A stretch of DNA of 64,000 nucleotides from Ephemerocybe angulata (lineage: Eukaryota > Basidiomycota > Agaricomycetes > Agaricales > Psathyrellaceae): positions 682,001 to 746,000 of the forward strand of contig JAACJK010000058.1 of the NCBI GenBank assembly GCA_013368325.1. Direction: 5' to 3'. The notes beneath the pieces are model-generated. The model saw only the letters and a list, made by a program, of their open reading frames with translations, did no database searches and was not told the DNA's origin. Position numbers and translations under genes: made by a program. Positions within the stretch are counted from its first letter, which is position 1. The number at the start of each line of letters is the position of its first letter. This document shows positions 24,025 to 36,555 of the stretch, one piece after another.

Positions 24025-27000
24025 TTACAGTGTATCTTCATTATCTTCCTCTGGGGTAGTGTCCATATCATCAAGCCCAGACTTCTCGACTACAAACCAT
24101 AGTCCCTCCGGATCTCCCTCAACGCGTGGAAGGGGCTGCATAGACACAACCGATGCAATGCAAGAAATATCAACGACGCGGATATCGGTGCCTGATAGAG
24201 CACATGCCCAGAGAGTCTTGAATGAGTCCTGGTACAGATCGATGTTCGGCCTACCATAGAATGAGACTAGTGCCTTGAAGTCTCTTGGTACTATCTCGCC
24301 AATCTCCCCAGTCGGTTGAGCAAGTGTGTGGGTGAAGTAAAACAGTACCTCCCCGTACCCAACCTCTCCGTCAATTAACATCTAAAACACACACCAATAA
24401 CGTCAGAGATTGAAAGCGAACATGATTCTATGGGAGTAGAACTCACCTTGACATTCTTTGCTACCCGTACTTCTCGCGCAACCTGCCTATCTTCCCTCAT
24501 GCGACTCCTGGAAATCTGGCCGTTAGGAAGGCGGAGCCGTCCCCATTTGATGTACTTGGAAACCGGAGCCCCATAGACTAGTTGAATGGCATGGCCCTCG
24601 AGCCCTTCAATCTTCTCTGGAAATCGAGATTTTGGTCCGAGGAGGGTATAGCCTTGGGTATTGGTGGCGAACGATGTGCGTGGCAGGGAAGGAGGGGGGT
24701 CGAGGGAGGGAAAGACGACCTTCAGAGCACTCATCTGAGATGCTCTTACAGTAATCTGCGCGAGGTTGCCAAATGGATTCGACGGTTGGCGTATCTCTTG
24801 GCCGAAATATCCTATCGCACGCTCCATTGTGAATTGGGTATAGTACGCACCAGGACCAACCCGAGCAGCCTCCCGAGCGACGTGGATGATGGTGTGAATA
24901 GCAGGTCTGCAGAAGTGGATACGGTCGACCCTCCGCTGATAGTAAATCTCCTCGTATTCTTCAACAAATTGCACAGCCATCGTTTCTCCATAACGAAGTT
25001 GTTCTCCTGTGATGCTGCGCTGAATATACAGCCTTGTAATTGCAACAAGTCGACAGAAGTTCCTCCAATAGATGCGGGGAAGGAAGGTTCGGAAAAAGCC
25101 AGGTCCAAGGCCATAGAGGTAGAGGTAGTACTCCGTTGCCTTGTACTTTGTGTTGATCTTCTTAGCTGGATCTCTTGGTGTTCGATGAAACATAGAAGGA
25201 AAATAGCGGTGCGATTCACCCACAAGTGCACCATGCTGCTTCCATTGCTCTCCAGTCAAGCGAGCCCACGTCCAGCTTGCCTTGCTGTCCGTAGCCTCGC
25301 ATGGGAGCTTTCCTTGCCATAGTGGGATGAAAAGCTGCCCAAGGTTGATGAAAAACAAATGCATAAGGTCGACAGTAAAGCAGCGAGGGATGGCGAGCAT
25401 ATGGGTTTGGAGAAGTCCAGAGAGAATCGAGGGTTTGCATAGTCCGGTCTCCTTACGCACATCTTCATAGTGCGTAGGATTCCTTGACTCGACAAGTGCC
25501 TTTAAGGACTCTTCGTAGTATGAAACGGGGGGTATAGCTGTGATTGTGCGGACATTGGTGTCAGGGTGGTCGCATCCTGGTTGATCGTAGTTGTCGGGCT
25601 TGTTGTGAACAGCGTAATAGAATCCTTGCCCAGGTTTCGGCCGTCCTTTCATTTTACATCCCAACCTACAGCCCTTTGCACCATGGTGACCCACACGACC
25701 GTCCATCGCGATGAGAGCCATCACATCCGCAATGCAGAGAAGGAGGATAATTCGAGCAAAGATCACAGCCTCCTTCAGCGCATCCCAGCATTTAATTCCT
25801 CTCCCACTCTCCTCCCTTTGGGCGGCAGATAGGTGCTGCAGGCTCCGGAAGGTGAACGAGTCGAGAATCTTGGGCTTGTTTGGGCCTGGAATAACAAACG
25901 CTGGTAAGACGTGCCTTCGTTTGTAACGGATTGAGGGATTGTAGTCGTAAACAATCCAAATTCCAATCCAGGTATCAGATTCGACATTCTGATAGAGTTG
26001 CGCTCCATCGAGAGAAAGGCCTACAACAATGTCGTCCTCCGTCAGGCTCAGTCGATCGTGCAGTGCCAAGTAGTCAGAGCCACAGAAAACGTCGTCGTAG
26101 ATAGTAGCACCAGGATTATTGGTGGTTTCTCGCTGGTGTTGCCGAAATTCATGGACCTTCTGCTGGCGATATCGCATGTTGCTGGCACCCTCTGGTGAGC
26201 GACGTACAGCTTGCAGCTGCGGGGCAAGTAGGATTGTTGTCATCTGCTTGCGAGGACGCTCCTTCCCATCGCGTGCTCCCACAAGATAACGGGGCTTGCT
26301 ACAGACCGTACATTCCTTCTTCGCCGCATGTTTCCCTGTGAACGCCATACACGAGTCGACGCACATATCATCCTGCACAACAACGATGCCAGTGAGCTGT
26401 TGAACGAGCTTCCGGATCTTGTAAAGAGATGGCACTTCGAACGGGGCCTCTTCTGTGCTGAAGCGACGAGATACTGCATCGCGAACTTTGTTGTAAACGG
26501 ACTCCGGAGCTCCGAAAGTGGCAAAGTAGAGGTCGATAAAGAATTGCTCATTCTCGGACAGGGTAGGAGCGCCTTCCAGTGGCTGACGAATTTGCTCGAT
26601 GATAGATTGAGGAAGGCCAGAATTGTCGAAGCTTGTATTGCGCAACTCGTCAATGTAGCCGAGGGTTTCTTGAATGCTCTCGATATTTGAAGCCAGCTCA
26701 AATGGTTCCTCCTCGACATCGTTGAATGGATTTTGGTTCCGGATGGCTTGTGCCGCCTCCCGTGCTCTGAGTGCATCCATATCAACTTGCCGGTCCTGAG
26801 TGCGTTGGCGGCCAAGCTGTGGATCCTCTTCTTCCTCTTCATCTTCACTGGTTTCTTCGTCTTCGTCTTCCCTCCGCCTATGTGCAGCAGGAGGAGTAGA
26901 AGCAGAGGGAGCGGGAGTGGGAACTGCAGGGTGTGGTGACGGTGACCTCACAATCTCCTGTACCACAGTTACTATGTCAGTAAAAAGTTATGGGTAAGAT

Positions 27001-27467
27001 GGAAAGAAATAAACCCACGGGTGATGGTGCATTTGGAGAAGGGGATAACATTGGCGACCCACCAGCAATTCCGTCACCTGGAATATCCTAAAAGGTAATG
27101 AGTACAGTTCAAACCAACTAGTTAAAGAGTTAAAATGGCTTACCTGGTCCATAGCAGAAGGGGGCCTGTAATTTGGCTCGACGTACATGTCATCATCGTC
27201 GTCTTCATCTGGCTGGTGTGGACCTTGTATCTGCTGTGGGATAGGCGTCATCACTGATGAGGATGAGGAGGGTGCCTCTGCAGTGGTATTCCCCCCATGT
27301 GACTGTAAGGTCTGCCATTCAGAGTATGTGGGGGGTCGAGGAGCAGGGGCATATTCTCCATATTTGCGGAGATGACCCTTTATGGTGCGAGGACGGAGCC
27401 CAGGCAGAGATCCTTTGCATAGGTTACAGGGACATGGAGAAAGGGTGAGTTCAGAAGCAGGAGACAT
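24025..27467 (-). mobile_element. Tnp2-type (CMC, Plavaka-like) transposase gene
   Basis: Four exons on the minus strand: 27144..27467, 27019..27087, 24447..26957 and 24025..24381, giving about 1086 residues without a break. The N-terminus has a zinc-knuckle-like CPCNLCKG...IKGHLRKYGE, as in Plavaka-type elements. A Pro/Ser/Glu-rich linker follows. The large exon contains DMCVDSCMAFTG...CTVCSKPRYL, the Cys cluster of Tnp2 proteins, then VGLSLDGAQLYQ, VDLMHLFFINLGQLFIP and FTMERAIGYFGQEIRQP, all typical of the CMC/Tnp2 superfamily. The intact frame and splice sites suggest recent activity. Terminal inverted repeats were looked for by eye around 23.9-24.0 kb and 27.5-28.3 kb but none could be fixed, so element borders are not given. 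Confidence 0.85.
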
Positions 27468-28309
27468 ATTTCGTTCAGGTTGCAGGTGGGTTGTGGGTGG
27501 TCCAGAGTATAGTGAGGTAGTGTTTTCGTCGAAATCTCGTCTTATAAGTCAAGCAAAGCTGTGGAGGCCGGAGTACCAGGAGGAGCGAAGCTGTAAATGC
27601 TGTATGCCCCGCAGATTTGGCACCTGGTGAGCACTATTCATTCCACAGCAAACCAAGTACATAGCCATTGAAGCAGTAGTGAAGAGAAGGACACCTCACA
27701 GCAGCACCGAGCCTGCGATCAAGATGAATCCTAATTGGGACATACTTTCCCCACGCTTCAGAGGGGCAGAACTGGCACATCGTCTACCTAATTCGTGCCA
27801 TAGCTCAGACATATCCCAAAGCAAATTGCTAAAAAGTGGTGGAATAGATTCTAGTATGTATATTAACAGTGTTTGGTAAGTTTTTATGAAGTGACAATAC
27901 ATGGTGACTTCAAAAAATGGTACGTGGTCGAGCCTCATACGGTTGCACTGATGCCGCTCCAACTCTCCTGACCCACGACTCATTCATGTTATTGGTGCTT
28001 ATCACCCCAAAGCAAATTGTTGAAACACACTCACAAAGGCTTTTAGTGCTTTTACAATGGCCTATATTTTATTTTCAAGAAGTGAGGTCCAATAGTAGCT
28101 CGGAAATTTGCATTGTGCAGCGGGCAGTGCAGCAGGCGATTTAGCACCATGGGCTCCTGTCCAGCTACTCCGATTTACCTATTTGCTGTACCAAGCCCCT
28201 CTTTTTAGCTGTGTAGGGCTATGTATATGTGAGGAATTGATATTGACTGATAGTGCGGATAGTGGGATACTCGAGAATTGGAGTCAAGACCGTTCTGGCA
28301 ACCTCCTGA
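27468..28309. other. Region upstream of the transposase, no gene supported
   Basis: A 95-codon minus-strand frame at 27696-27983 and a 152-codon plus-strand frame at 28108-28566 lack splice support, and the latter overlaps a better gene. The stretch may hold the promoter and 5' end of the transposable element. Confidence 0.4.
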
Positions 28310-29040
28310 CTAGTCATTTGAGCCCCTGCTTACAATCCATAACCCATATCGTCCTATGTAGTTACGCAAGTCTTCCCGCCTCTGGTCAACTCCCTCTAGT
28401 ACTCTATTGCAATGTTCCTTCGCGTTCTCTGCATTTTCAAGTGCTTGGTGTGCACTGCGCATCCTGCGATTCGCTTCCTCCAGTTCGGCTTCAGCACTTT
28501 TCACCGCCTCTTTACACCTCTCTACTTCATCAAATAAGTCTCCATACTCATCGTCTCCATCTCTAAACCTTTTTGTGATGCTTTGCCAAAGATTCGCAGT
28601 CCGTTTGCTTCGCGATGGAAGCAGCTGACGGGCGCTTGTGCGGGCGTGTATTTGGGCTGCTCGTCTGGCACGAAGCGAGCACATTGTAGCCTGACAAGAG
28701 GGTAAGGAGATGATAGCATGGTATACTGAGCCAAACTACTCACTTCCAGGTATTCTTCCTCCTCAGTATCAATGTCATCATAGAATAGAGACAACTCGGA
28801 GTCCAATTCCGACTCGCTTAACATATTGATGTCAACTTGCTAAATAATACCGATGAGCGCTTAACTTAGTCGTTAATTTTTACTGTATTCACTTACATTC
28901 TTGCCTTCTGGACTTTTAGCCATGCTCTTGATCATTTCTGTATCCATACTTTCTAGCTTGGAAACTGGAAAGGGGACAGCAGAGCCTGTGTAGACGCGTA
29001 GACGTCGTCGCAGAGAAGCAGGCCGCTCGGCAAATTCCAT
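28310..29040 (-). CDS. Coiled-coil protein, unknown function
   Basis: Exons 28897..29040, 28744..28839 and 28310..28690 join in phase to 206 residues. The N-terminal part is basic (PASLRRRLRVYTGSA), then an acidic block (DDIDTEEEEYLE), a basic stretch (RSKRTANLWQSITKRFRDGD), and a long heptad-like helix (LFDEVERCKEAVKSAEAELE ... RRMRSAHQALENAENAKEHC). It is probably an intracellular coiled-coil protein. It is divergent from the gene starting at 29173, with only about 130 bp between the starts, so the two likely share a promoter. It lies between the transposase and that gene, which raises the possibility that it is cargo of the element. I recognise no family. Confidence 0.6.
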
Positions 29041-29172
29041 GTAAATACTGGTAAACAGGTAATTGACGTGTCGCCTTGCGCATCCTCTCCTTCCTGCCAT
29101 TCCACATCTCCCTTCTTGCCATATATCATCTCCCCAATTCCCTTCACTCTGGAACTCGTTATTCCAGCTGGA

Positions 29173-31293
29173 ATGTCCTGGACCAACGCGTTTCAATTCA
29201 CGCCTGGCCCTGGGGCCGGTATACCAGGTATACCATCGTCGTCCTCGTCCTCGCCACAAGAGGTATTCTTTCCCTTCATATATGCATTGAAACTAGTATC
29301 TAACCTCATCCAGGACCGCCTTCGGTCATTTATGGAAACATTGGCAGGGGCTACGCATGAAGAGCTTGTACTCTCTCGTAACCAAGCATACAAGGACCTA
29401 CTGAAGGCGAATGAGGATTTGAACGACAGAAATAAGACTCTGTTTTTCGAAATGGAAGCAATCAAGTAAGCGAGAATTTCTTCCCCCTGTGCTTGCCAAG
29501 TTATCCTGATGTGACTTTACGCGATAGACAAGTGAACTCTACCCTAGCTGGGCTCGTCAACACCCCTGCACCACCAGCACCAGCTATTGACCCAGCTCTG
29601 GATGCGTTGACCACTAATTCAGCTCCATCTGTGTCCACATCCACCTCGTCTTCTATATCTCCTTCCTCTTCTGCTTCGCGGCCTCCGACTGCAACTGAAC
29701 TGACTCAGGTCAGACCCGACGGCTGCCATTTCTGGGATCAAGAGGACTGGACGAAGAAGAAGGAAGAGTACAAGGCTCTGCAAGCGTCGCCGTCCCTCCA
29801 AAAGTTTGGGTATCTCATTGACAAGAACGGGACGGTATTCGACACTGCACAGCGTAAACCATTCACCAAGCTTGCCAACGAACTTTTCAACAACCTGTAC
29901 CACGATGGACGCGATCCGTTGGTCTGGTCATCGGGCTCCAGATCGATCAAGGAGTATGTATCCTTCCAGCTCATCGACCACAACGTCACCTTTGCCTCAA
30001 AGAATGGGTGGAAAGGGATCGAGTTTGCAGGCTTACAGTATCCCACTTGGACCTCCAAAATTCGCCCAACGCTTGGAAAGCGTGAGTTCGTCCTCTTACC
30101 TTCTCGTGTCATTGCATTTATTCCTTCTTGTCACAACCCACAGGAGACAATTCCGACCTCGATCCTAATGCGCATGTTCAACAAAAGCAGGATAAGAGCG
30201 ATCTGCGGGCCAATGCGAAGGCCGCTTCATTGGAAAGGAAGAAGAAGTCGACACCCTTCCCGGAGGGTGCACCGGTTATCGATGTCGATAGCGCTCTTGC
30301 TATGAAGAAGTTGGAGGATGAGAAGAGGCTTCGGGATCTCAAGAGGTCTGAGTCGGAGAAAGGCAAGTCGCCGATGTCTGGAAAGCAGCCAGCATCCATC
30401 AAGAGCGAGCCAGTCGAGAGCGAAGTGCCAGAGCTGGACTCGGACCTGGACAAGGTACGTCCGTCGTCCCCTTCTCCCTCATCCTCCTCATCTCCTCATC
30501 GCATCTTTGTTTTTCTAGAACAAGGAAGCTGAGGGCAGCGCCATTATCAACAACGACGGGGACCCTAACGATATTGACGATCACCACGACCATGACGGCC
30601 ATCAGGATAACGACGACTTAGTTTCTAGTGACAGCAGTAGCTCTGTGAAGGAAAAGGTGCGTAAATAGATCGCAGGTTTATTACTCTTTTTCTGACCCTT
30701 ATCTATCGGCTTTACCTTCTAGGTGGAGGAACCGCAGACGACGGTACCAGTACCAAATGATCCATTGTAAGTTAAAACTACCACCTCCTTTTCCCTTTTC
30801 TTCGTAGGTGACCTCTCTCTACAGTGCCGACCTCGATATTCCGCGGATTCCATCGACGCTCAAGGAGGGCGTTGTCCCCGGCCCCCCTCCCCCACCCAAG
30901 CCCATTACCAGCGGGTCATCGTCCTCGTCCTCGAAGAAGCGGAAGCTGGATGAGAGGGGTGACGAAGAGGTCAACGGATGGAATCCCCCAACCGATCGTT
31001 ATACTGCAAAGTAAGTACACTAGCTACGCTTGTTTTATCTACACTGCACTGCACGCATTATCTAACTTCTGTGTAGGGGGTTCGCTGCAGTGGCCTTCAA
31101 GGAGGCTAATCCCGATGCTTTTGAGAAGGAATTCGAGCGTAAATGGAAGAACATGGACAAGGATGCCAAGGCTGTAAGTCGTTGAGTTGTTAGCATGGAT
31201 TCTGTACTGACTTTCCCTGTTATCGACCTTCAGGAGTATCAAAACGCTGCGACTGCAGCGAAGAAGGCGGCCGGTCCTTCTAAGAAGAAGTAA
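29173..31293 (+). CDS. Acidic/low-complexity protein with HMG-like C-terminus
   Basis: Nine exons: 29173..29262, 29314..29465, 29528..30081, 30144..30454, 30519..30656, 30723..30766, 30825..31010, 31077..31173 and 31234..31293, giving 543 residues. The N-terminus is Ser/Pro rich, followed by a helix (LRSFMETLAGATHEELVLS) and a compact region (CHFWDQEDWTKKKEEYKA, KLANELFNNLYHDGRDPL) conserved in looks but unnamed. An acidic linker rich in Asp/His/Ser follows, then KKRKLDE as a likely nuclear signal. The end (FERKWKNMDKDAKAEYQNAA plus a Lys tail) resembles the C-terminal half of an HMG box. A nuclear, DNA-associated role is an inference. The ATG at 29173 is preferred because upstream in-frame ATGs precede only low-quality sequence. 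Intron 1 is 51 bp and in frame, so it could be retained. Confidence 0.65.
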
Positions 31294-32114
31294 ACCAATC
31301 TTCGACGCTTACCTCGACTGCAAAGTGGAGTCCCTTTACGCTTTCTTTCTTTTATGCATTTTACTTGTCTCTTTCGTGTTTCTCGCATTGATATGTCACA
31401 CATGGACCTCAGTTTCCTTCAGTTCTGACCAGCTTCTTTCGCTTTTTCTCATGTTTTCGCATTCCATCCATCGCATGCCCGTTCTGACCTGCTCCTTTAT
31501 ATTCATGAATTCTCATAATGCTCCGAACATTCCGTATTCCGCTATAGTCATATTTCGTCATAATTCTCATAATTCTTCAGTAATCCTCATCACAATCGTG
31601 TAACATATGTACAGAATTCTTCAGAAATTTGCATTCCATGTCATGCAATCCTACTGAGCCCATCTGAGAATAGCGAAATATTTCAGAGCATCATATCAGC
31701 CAAGCTCATGTATTGTCATATATCTGCGTTCCATGTCCTAAAATATGTCATGCCGAGTCAGAAATTCCTCTGAAAACTGACCGTCCACCTGAGTTTACCC
31801 GCTTCTGGAAAACTCGCACATTCTCAGACCGGCTCAGCGTCGTTTCTCACTGGGAGCGCTGACGTGCCGACGCGTCGACGGCCGACTGACAGTGACTCCC
31901 TCCCTAGATTGAGCACGAATATTAGAATATCTACCATCGTCAAAGAATTCGGACTTGGGAAACGGCGCCTGTTTGAGCTATGTCATTACAATAAAGTCTC
32001 GGGGAGATATCTTGGTCTATTAGTACATGGGAAGAGTGAAGGCGAGAACAGAACATGATTGCGATAAGGAAAGCTGAGGGTAGACAGGAGGATATTTGAC
32101 ACGGGATCCCTCCT
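31294..32114. other. Intergenic region, AT-rich
   Basis: This spacer between two convergent genes has many TTCTCATAATTC-like and GCATTCCATGTCAT-like short repeats (31580-31740). It most likely contains the 3' UTRs. No gene is seen. Confidence 0.45.
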
Positions 32115-33625
32115 TCAGCCAATGGCCATATCTGTGACTTCCGAGACCGACGCGGAAGCAGAACCTTCCCCTCGAGGCCGCATGGAAAAGATGACGTCCT
32201 TGATGACTTGGGAGATGAGCCCGTGCTGTGCTTCAACTGCGATCTTGGTGCTGAAGGACGGAAAGGCGTCAGCTTAACAGCAAAGGAAAAGTAAGTGGAA
32301 CACTAGACGAACCTGTCGATAACGCTCTTGGCGAGCTGGTTCTCCTCTTTCTTCTTATCTTCTTTCTCTTTCTGTAACAGCAAAATGGTTGGTCAGGTGT
32401 GCGGAGAGAGCTGGGTTTGAGCGATCACCTTTTGAGCTCCTTCTTTCTCGTAGGTTGGGATGATGGGACGCGTACTGCCCACTGTCGAAGTCGCTTTCAC
32501 CAACTTCTGTTGGAGATCAGAAAGCTGCGACACAGCGTAGGCGCGATTCTAGTGTTTCAAGTAAAGTATAAGTATAAGAACAAGGGTATCATCCATACGG
32601 CGGTCATTGCTACTATGAATGTACGCACGGAGATCAAAGGACTCTGACTGAGGGTGTTCACCCAGTACTTGTTCCACAGAAGAGCAAGGAGCTCGTTGTC
32701 CAGCGTCGATTTAAAGATCTCGACGTCGACTTGGTAGTACTGATTCGCGTGTACACCGAAGTCCTCGATCTTGCTCAGGGGGATGGACTGGTATTCGGAG
32801 GAGGAGGCGTTGGGTGGGGTGTAGTTCTCGGGGTACGTCCGGAAGGCACCTATGTCGACCTTGCCCGCGGATATGGTGCGATTGGGGTCAATCTATTAGG
32901 GCGGGAGTTAGGTTATAGAGGTGTGGGGTTGAGGGGAAGTGGGGAAGAGGGGGGTGGGTACGTACGACGACGGCGATGAATGGATCTTGGAACTTTTGGT
33001 TGTTCATTTGGGTGTTCACGTCGATGCCGGAGAGCCAGCAGCCGTATCCTGGATGCGAGTGGTACCATCCGATGGCGTTCTCCAACCGTCCAGCCTAGCG
33101 CGACATTAGTCTGCATCTCCTCGTACGAAACCAAGATGATAGGATGGTGCACACCTTTTCGCTCCCTTGAATGTACTCCACCATGTACTCGTTCGCCTCT
33201 GCGGCAGCGTTGACACGGGTCTCGGTTCCCTGCACGGGCAGCGCGAAGGAATCCATGATGACGATGGTATCTCCAACCACCTTTCCCTGCATAAGACCCA
33301 TAATCTCGTGCGGCACACCCGATCGCGCGTGGATAACCTGAGCTTTGTGTTAACGAGCGCCCGTCACACCATCTAGACCTCATACCATCTTGATCAGCGC
33401 TACCGCCGAGATTCTGCAAAGCTTGAAGTAATGGGGACTATGTAGGATGTTTAGGTGCCTTGAGAGACTTAGAATAATGGATTATGCTCACTCTTTCGAC
33501 CATGGAGCCTCTCTATTGATACGCTGATTCTCAGCAGCATCGAACTTGTATATCTGGTCCTGGGGAGAGATCTCGACGATGCTGTTCGTCAGCGAGAACG
33601 TCTGCAACGCCGTGCCTGACGACAT
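32115..33625 (-). CDS. CSN5: COP9 signalosome subunit 5 (JAMM deneddylase)
   Basis: Eight exons on the minus strand: 33492..33625, 33386..33437, 33155..33337, 32966..33094, 32629..32892, 32429..32548, 32313..32371 and 32115..32250, giving 358 residues. The MPN+ domain has the full JAMM site: Glu73 in [10 protein letters not shown] and His135, His137, Ser145 and Asp148 in [16 protein letters not shown]. Every position is three lower than in human CSN5. The N-terminal [17 protein letters not shown] and the middle [20 protein letters not shown] are also diagnostic. The protein is the zinc metalloprotease of the COP9 signalosome and removes Nedd8 from cullins, so it tunes SCF-type ubiquitin ligases. 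In filamentous fungi the complex links development and secondary metabolism. It lies divergent from the SET/MYND gene with about 180 bp between the ATGs, which implies a shared promoter. Confidence 0.97.
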
Positions 33626-33806
33626 CGTATTAGCCTCGTCGTCGTCGCTTTGGTCTGTTGGTGGGCGTTATCGTCGTGGGGGTTGTGGTTGTCGCGGTCA
33701 GGCGCCGCAATATCATTACGCGGTGTGTTTGGCGGCGATCTCGCGCGGTAACATCAGACTGAGACTCGACTCAAGCGTTCTTCTACCTACCCCCACCACC
33801 ATCGCT
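33626..33806. promoter_or_regulatory. Bidirectional promoter of CSN5 and SET/MYND genes
   Basis: Only 181 bp separate the two start codons. The stretch contains GTCGTCGTCG and GTTGTGGTTGTCG-like runs but no clear TATA box, which fits constitutively expressed genes. Confidence 0.55.
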
Positions 33807-36555
33807 ATGTCGGATTTCAAAACTCTGAAGAGTGGAAGGAAACAGAGGTCGTTTGTGCCGCAGACTGCGCAGACCGTTTCAGCTGATTCGCCCACTGTCG
33901 CGGATGCGATTATGGAGGCACCGACTGAGCCACAAAGGACAGAGGACACTGCAGCCTCTCAAGCCAAAACTTTGGAGACCGTGTCCTATGAGGGTCTCTT
34001 CTCCGTTATCCCACAAAGCTTGGAGATAAAAGAGTCCACGGAGACAGGGAGGAGTCTTTATTCAACGACGATATTCAAGCCTGGTACGTTCGTCTCACTG
34101 AGTCTACGAAACGCTGGCTGAAGACATTAGGCGATATCCTCTTCTCTGTAAAGCCCCACGTTGCTGCCCTGTCTATCTCCCATCTTGATAGATACTGTTC
34201 TAGTTGTTTCGGAGAAGGGGATAGTTCAAGCCTGAAGAGGTGTACGGGGTGTAAGACAGTCATGTACTGCTCGCCGGTGAGTCCTGCCTTCATAGGCTAC
34301 TATCATGACCATCGGTTCGGTGAGACCCGCCAAATCAAACCACCGAATCTCCAACGAACCTCAGTTTCTCTAATTCCTGGTCGTTTTCCCTCAAAGAAAT
34401 TGCGGGGCCGTTGTTCGGAGTGTTTTCCGAGCACGTATACCAATTTTCAGAGCGAACGGACCCCGGGCAGGGGGACTCACTGAACCTCTGGTCAAAACCG
34501 AACCTACTATGGTCAATGATAGTATGATAGGAGCCGGTCTCTGATAATCAATCACCCCCTAGGAGTGCCAACAGAGAGATTGGTCGTTGCACAAGAACGA
34601 GTGCACCGCTCTGCAACAGTGGTTCAAGGCCGCGTCTGCGGAACGCTCAGACGGGCAGGAGGTAAGGCCACCGAGCGACGCGATCCGGTGCTTGGGGCGC
34701 ATCCTCTGGAAGCGGCAGAAACTCGGGGCTTCGCATACCTGGGTACGCGCTGCATCTTAGGAAAGGATGCATCATCAACTAAAGCACACGTCTAGTCAAA
34801 GGAGTTCGACAACATGCAATCCCGTACGCAAATAGCCAAGTGAATGGGACTGGATCTCATCCCTCACTAGATCGGAGCAGCCTCTCGAAGGACGCGGGCT
34901 CGTTCAACTCGGAGGTCCATACGCACCTCGCCCACGGCGTCGTAGGCTACCTTGGCCTCACGTCTCCCGAACAACTAGAGCCATACGGGATCCACTCCGC
35001 CGCCGATCTGGTGGACCTTGTATCGCGGGTACGTTCATTCATTCATTCATCGACAATCGCTCATGGAGTTCTAGTTCACAACGAACACGTTCACGGTGAC
35101 CACCCCCACCCTCAGCCCGCTCGGCGCCTGCGTAGCGCCCTCCGTCGCCCTAATCAACCATTCCTGCGACCCCAACGCAGTGATTGTCTTCCCGCGCGCA
35201 GAGTCGAAAGACGTCGAGCCCCTTCTGCAAGTCATCGCCCTCAAGCACATCCAGCCAGGCGAGGAAATCCTAACGTCCTACATCGACACCACCCTTCCCC
35301 GGGAGCTGCGGCAACAAAGTCTGAAAGAAACGTACCATTTCACGTGCAGATGTCCTGTGTGCGCCCCCGTGCCGGGTGCCCCTGTCGATATGAGGGAGGC
35401 GATGTGGTGCCCCAAGAAATGCGGCGGGCTCTGCGTTCTCCCTACCGAACGTAAGTCGGTGATATTATCGGCTGTGAGGTTAGTGGTTAATGTTCGATGT
35501 AGAAGATAGCTTTACGCGGTGTGCGAAGTGCGGGGCGGTCGTTAAAGATACGGATGCTGTTCTTGACGCTCTGCGCATCGGACAGGAGGCGCTGGAAAAA
35601 GCGGAGCGGGTCCAGGACTCAGGTATGGATTTATCATTCACACTAGTGTTATGACTAGGTATATTGAAGTTTTGTATCTTTATCAGACCCGAAAAAGGCG
35701 CTGCAGCTGACGGAAAACCTGGGCCAAATCCTGATTAGCGCAGGCCTGGTCCCAGGCGCACACCCGCTCCTCGCGCTTACGCGACTCCAGACTTCCCTTC
35801 TAATCTCCAAACTCTCCTCCGCCGCCGATCCGGACGTCGACATGGAGGTCGAGGAAGTATTCTCCCCGCAGGTGCAGCAGGACGTCGGAGCAGGCCAGAC
35901 GCCTGCCTCTGTAGCTGCGGAGGCTCAGAAGGAGAAACAGAACGCGCTGGACGACGCGATAAGGGCGGCTACGAGGGCTAAGACGGGTCTGAGCCAGGTT
36001 CTGGTATATGGGCACCCTGTGCGCGGCGTGGCGGCGGCGGAGCTTGGGAAGCTTTTGGCTGTGGACGAGCCCGCTCCCCCTCAGCCAAATCTGGATGTCA
36101 ACGACAATCTCAATGCACCTATGCCACCCCCCAACTCCCCCGCGTACCCGCCGAGGGGCCCGAAGAGGCTGAAACTCGCGCTGGAGGTGCTTGTGGAGGC
36201 GTGGAAGGAGCTTGTGGTTGGGTTTGGAGGGGGGAGGAATGAGGGGGTGTTGTGGGGAGGAGTGTTAGGGACGCGATTGTGGGGGTTGAGAAGGAGTTGG
36301 GGGTGTGGAGGGAGGGGTGAGGAATGTGATGCAAGATGCGGCTGCTGCGCAACAGAAGAAGGGGGTGAAGGCGGGAAAGTAGATTGTGTGCAATCTTTTT
36401 TTCAATACACAACAAGATTTAGGTATCGGAATCGATTCAGGACCCGTCTGGCCCCCCAACGTCGCAGCAGGAAAACCAGAACGCTGCCCTTGACGAAGCT
36501 ATTTGTGCCGTTCAATACACAAGAGGATTTAGGTATCGGAATCGAACTCGTCTGA
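33807..36555 (+). CDS. SET and MYND domain protein (SMYD-like)
   Basis: Exons 33807..34083, 34131..34276, 34563..34742, 34796..34823, 34871..35028, 35075..35450, 35503..35622 and 35687..36555 read in phase. A MYND zinc finger (CSSCF...CTGC...YCSPECQQRDWSLHKNEC) is inserted in a split SET domain, whose core is ALINHSCDPNA and ILTSYIDTTLPRELRQQ with a post-SET CRCPVC. Proteins of this layout are lysine methyltransferases or relatives (SMYD, yeast Set5/Set6). The C-terminal part is helical (PKKALQLTENLGQILISAG). The 3' end is unsafe. The listed stop at 36553-36555 follows a G-rich stretch, while two one-base shifts near 36255 and 36315 would give a more natural helical end stopping at 36382. The intron 34277-34562 is unusually long (286 bp) because of an inserted repeat. 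Confidence 0.82.
34298..34525. repeat. MITE-like insertion inside an intron
   Basis: The left end ACTATCATGACCATCGGTTC and the right end, read on the other strand, ACTATCATTGACCATAGTAG followed by GTTCGGT form imperfect terminal inverted repeats about 228 bp apart. The sequence sits wholly within intron 2 of the SET/MYND gene. ATAGG occurs just outside both ends and might be a target-site duplication. There is no open frame inside. Confidence 0.55.

Noticed and set aside
24000..28300. Terminal inverted repeats of the transposable element (CACTG-like stretch near 24030)
   Set aside because: No matching partner could be found by eye at the other side.
36383..36555. C-terminal extension of the SET/MYND frame
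   Set aside because: It runs through a duplicated 3' end of the neighbour and reads as non-protein; it is probably an artefact of frame slips, although the open frame is reported in the coordinates.
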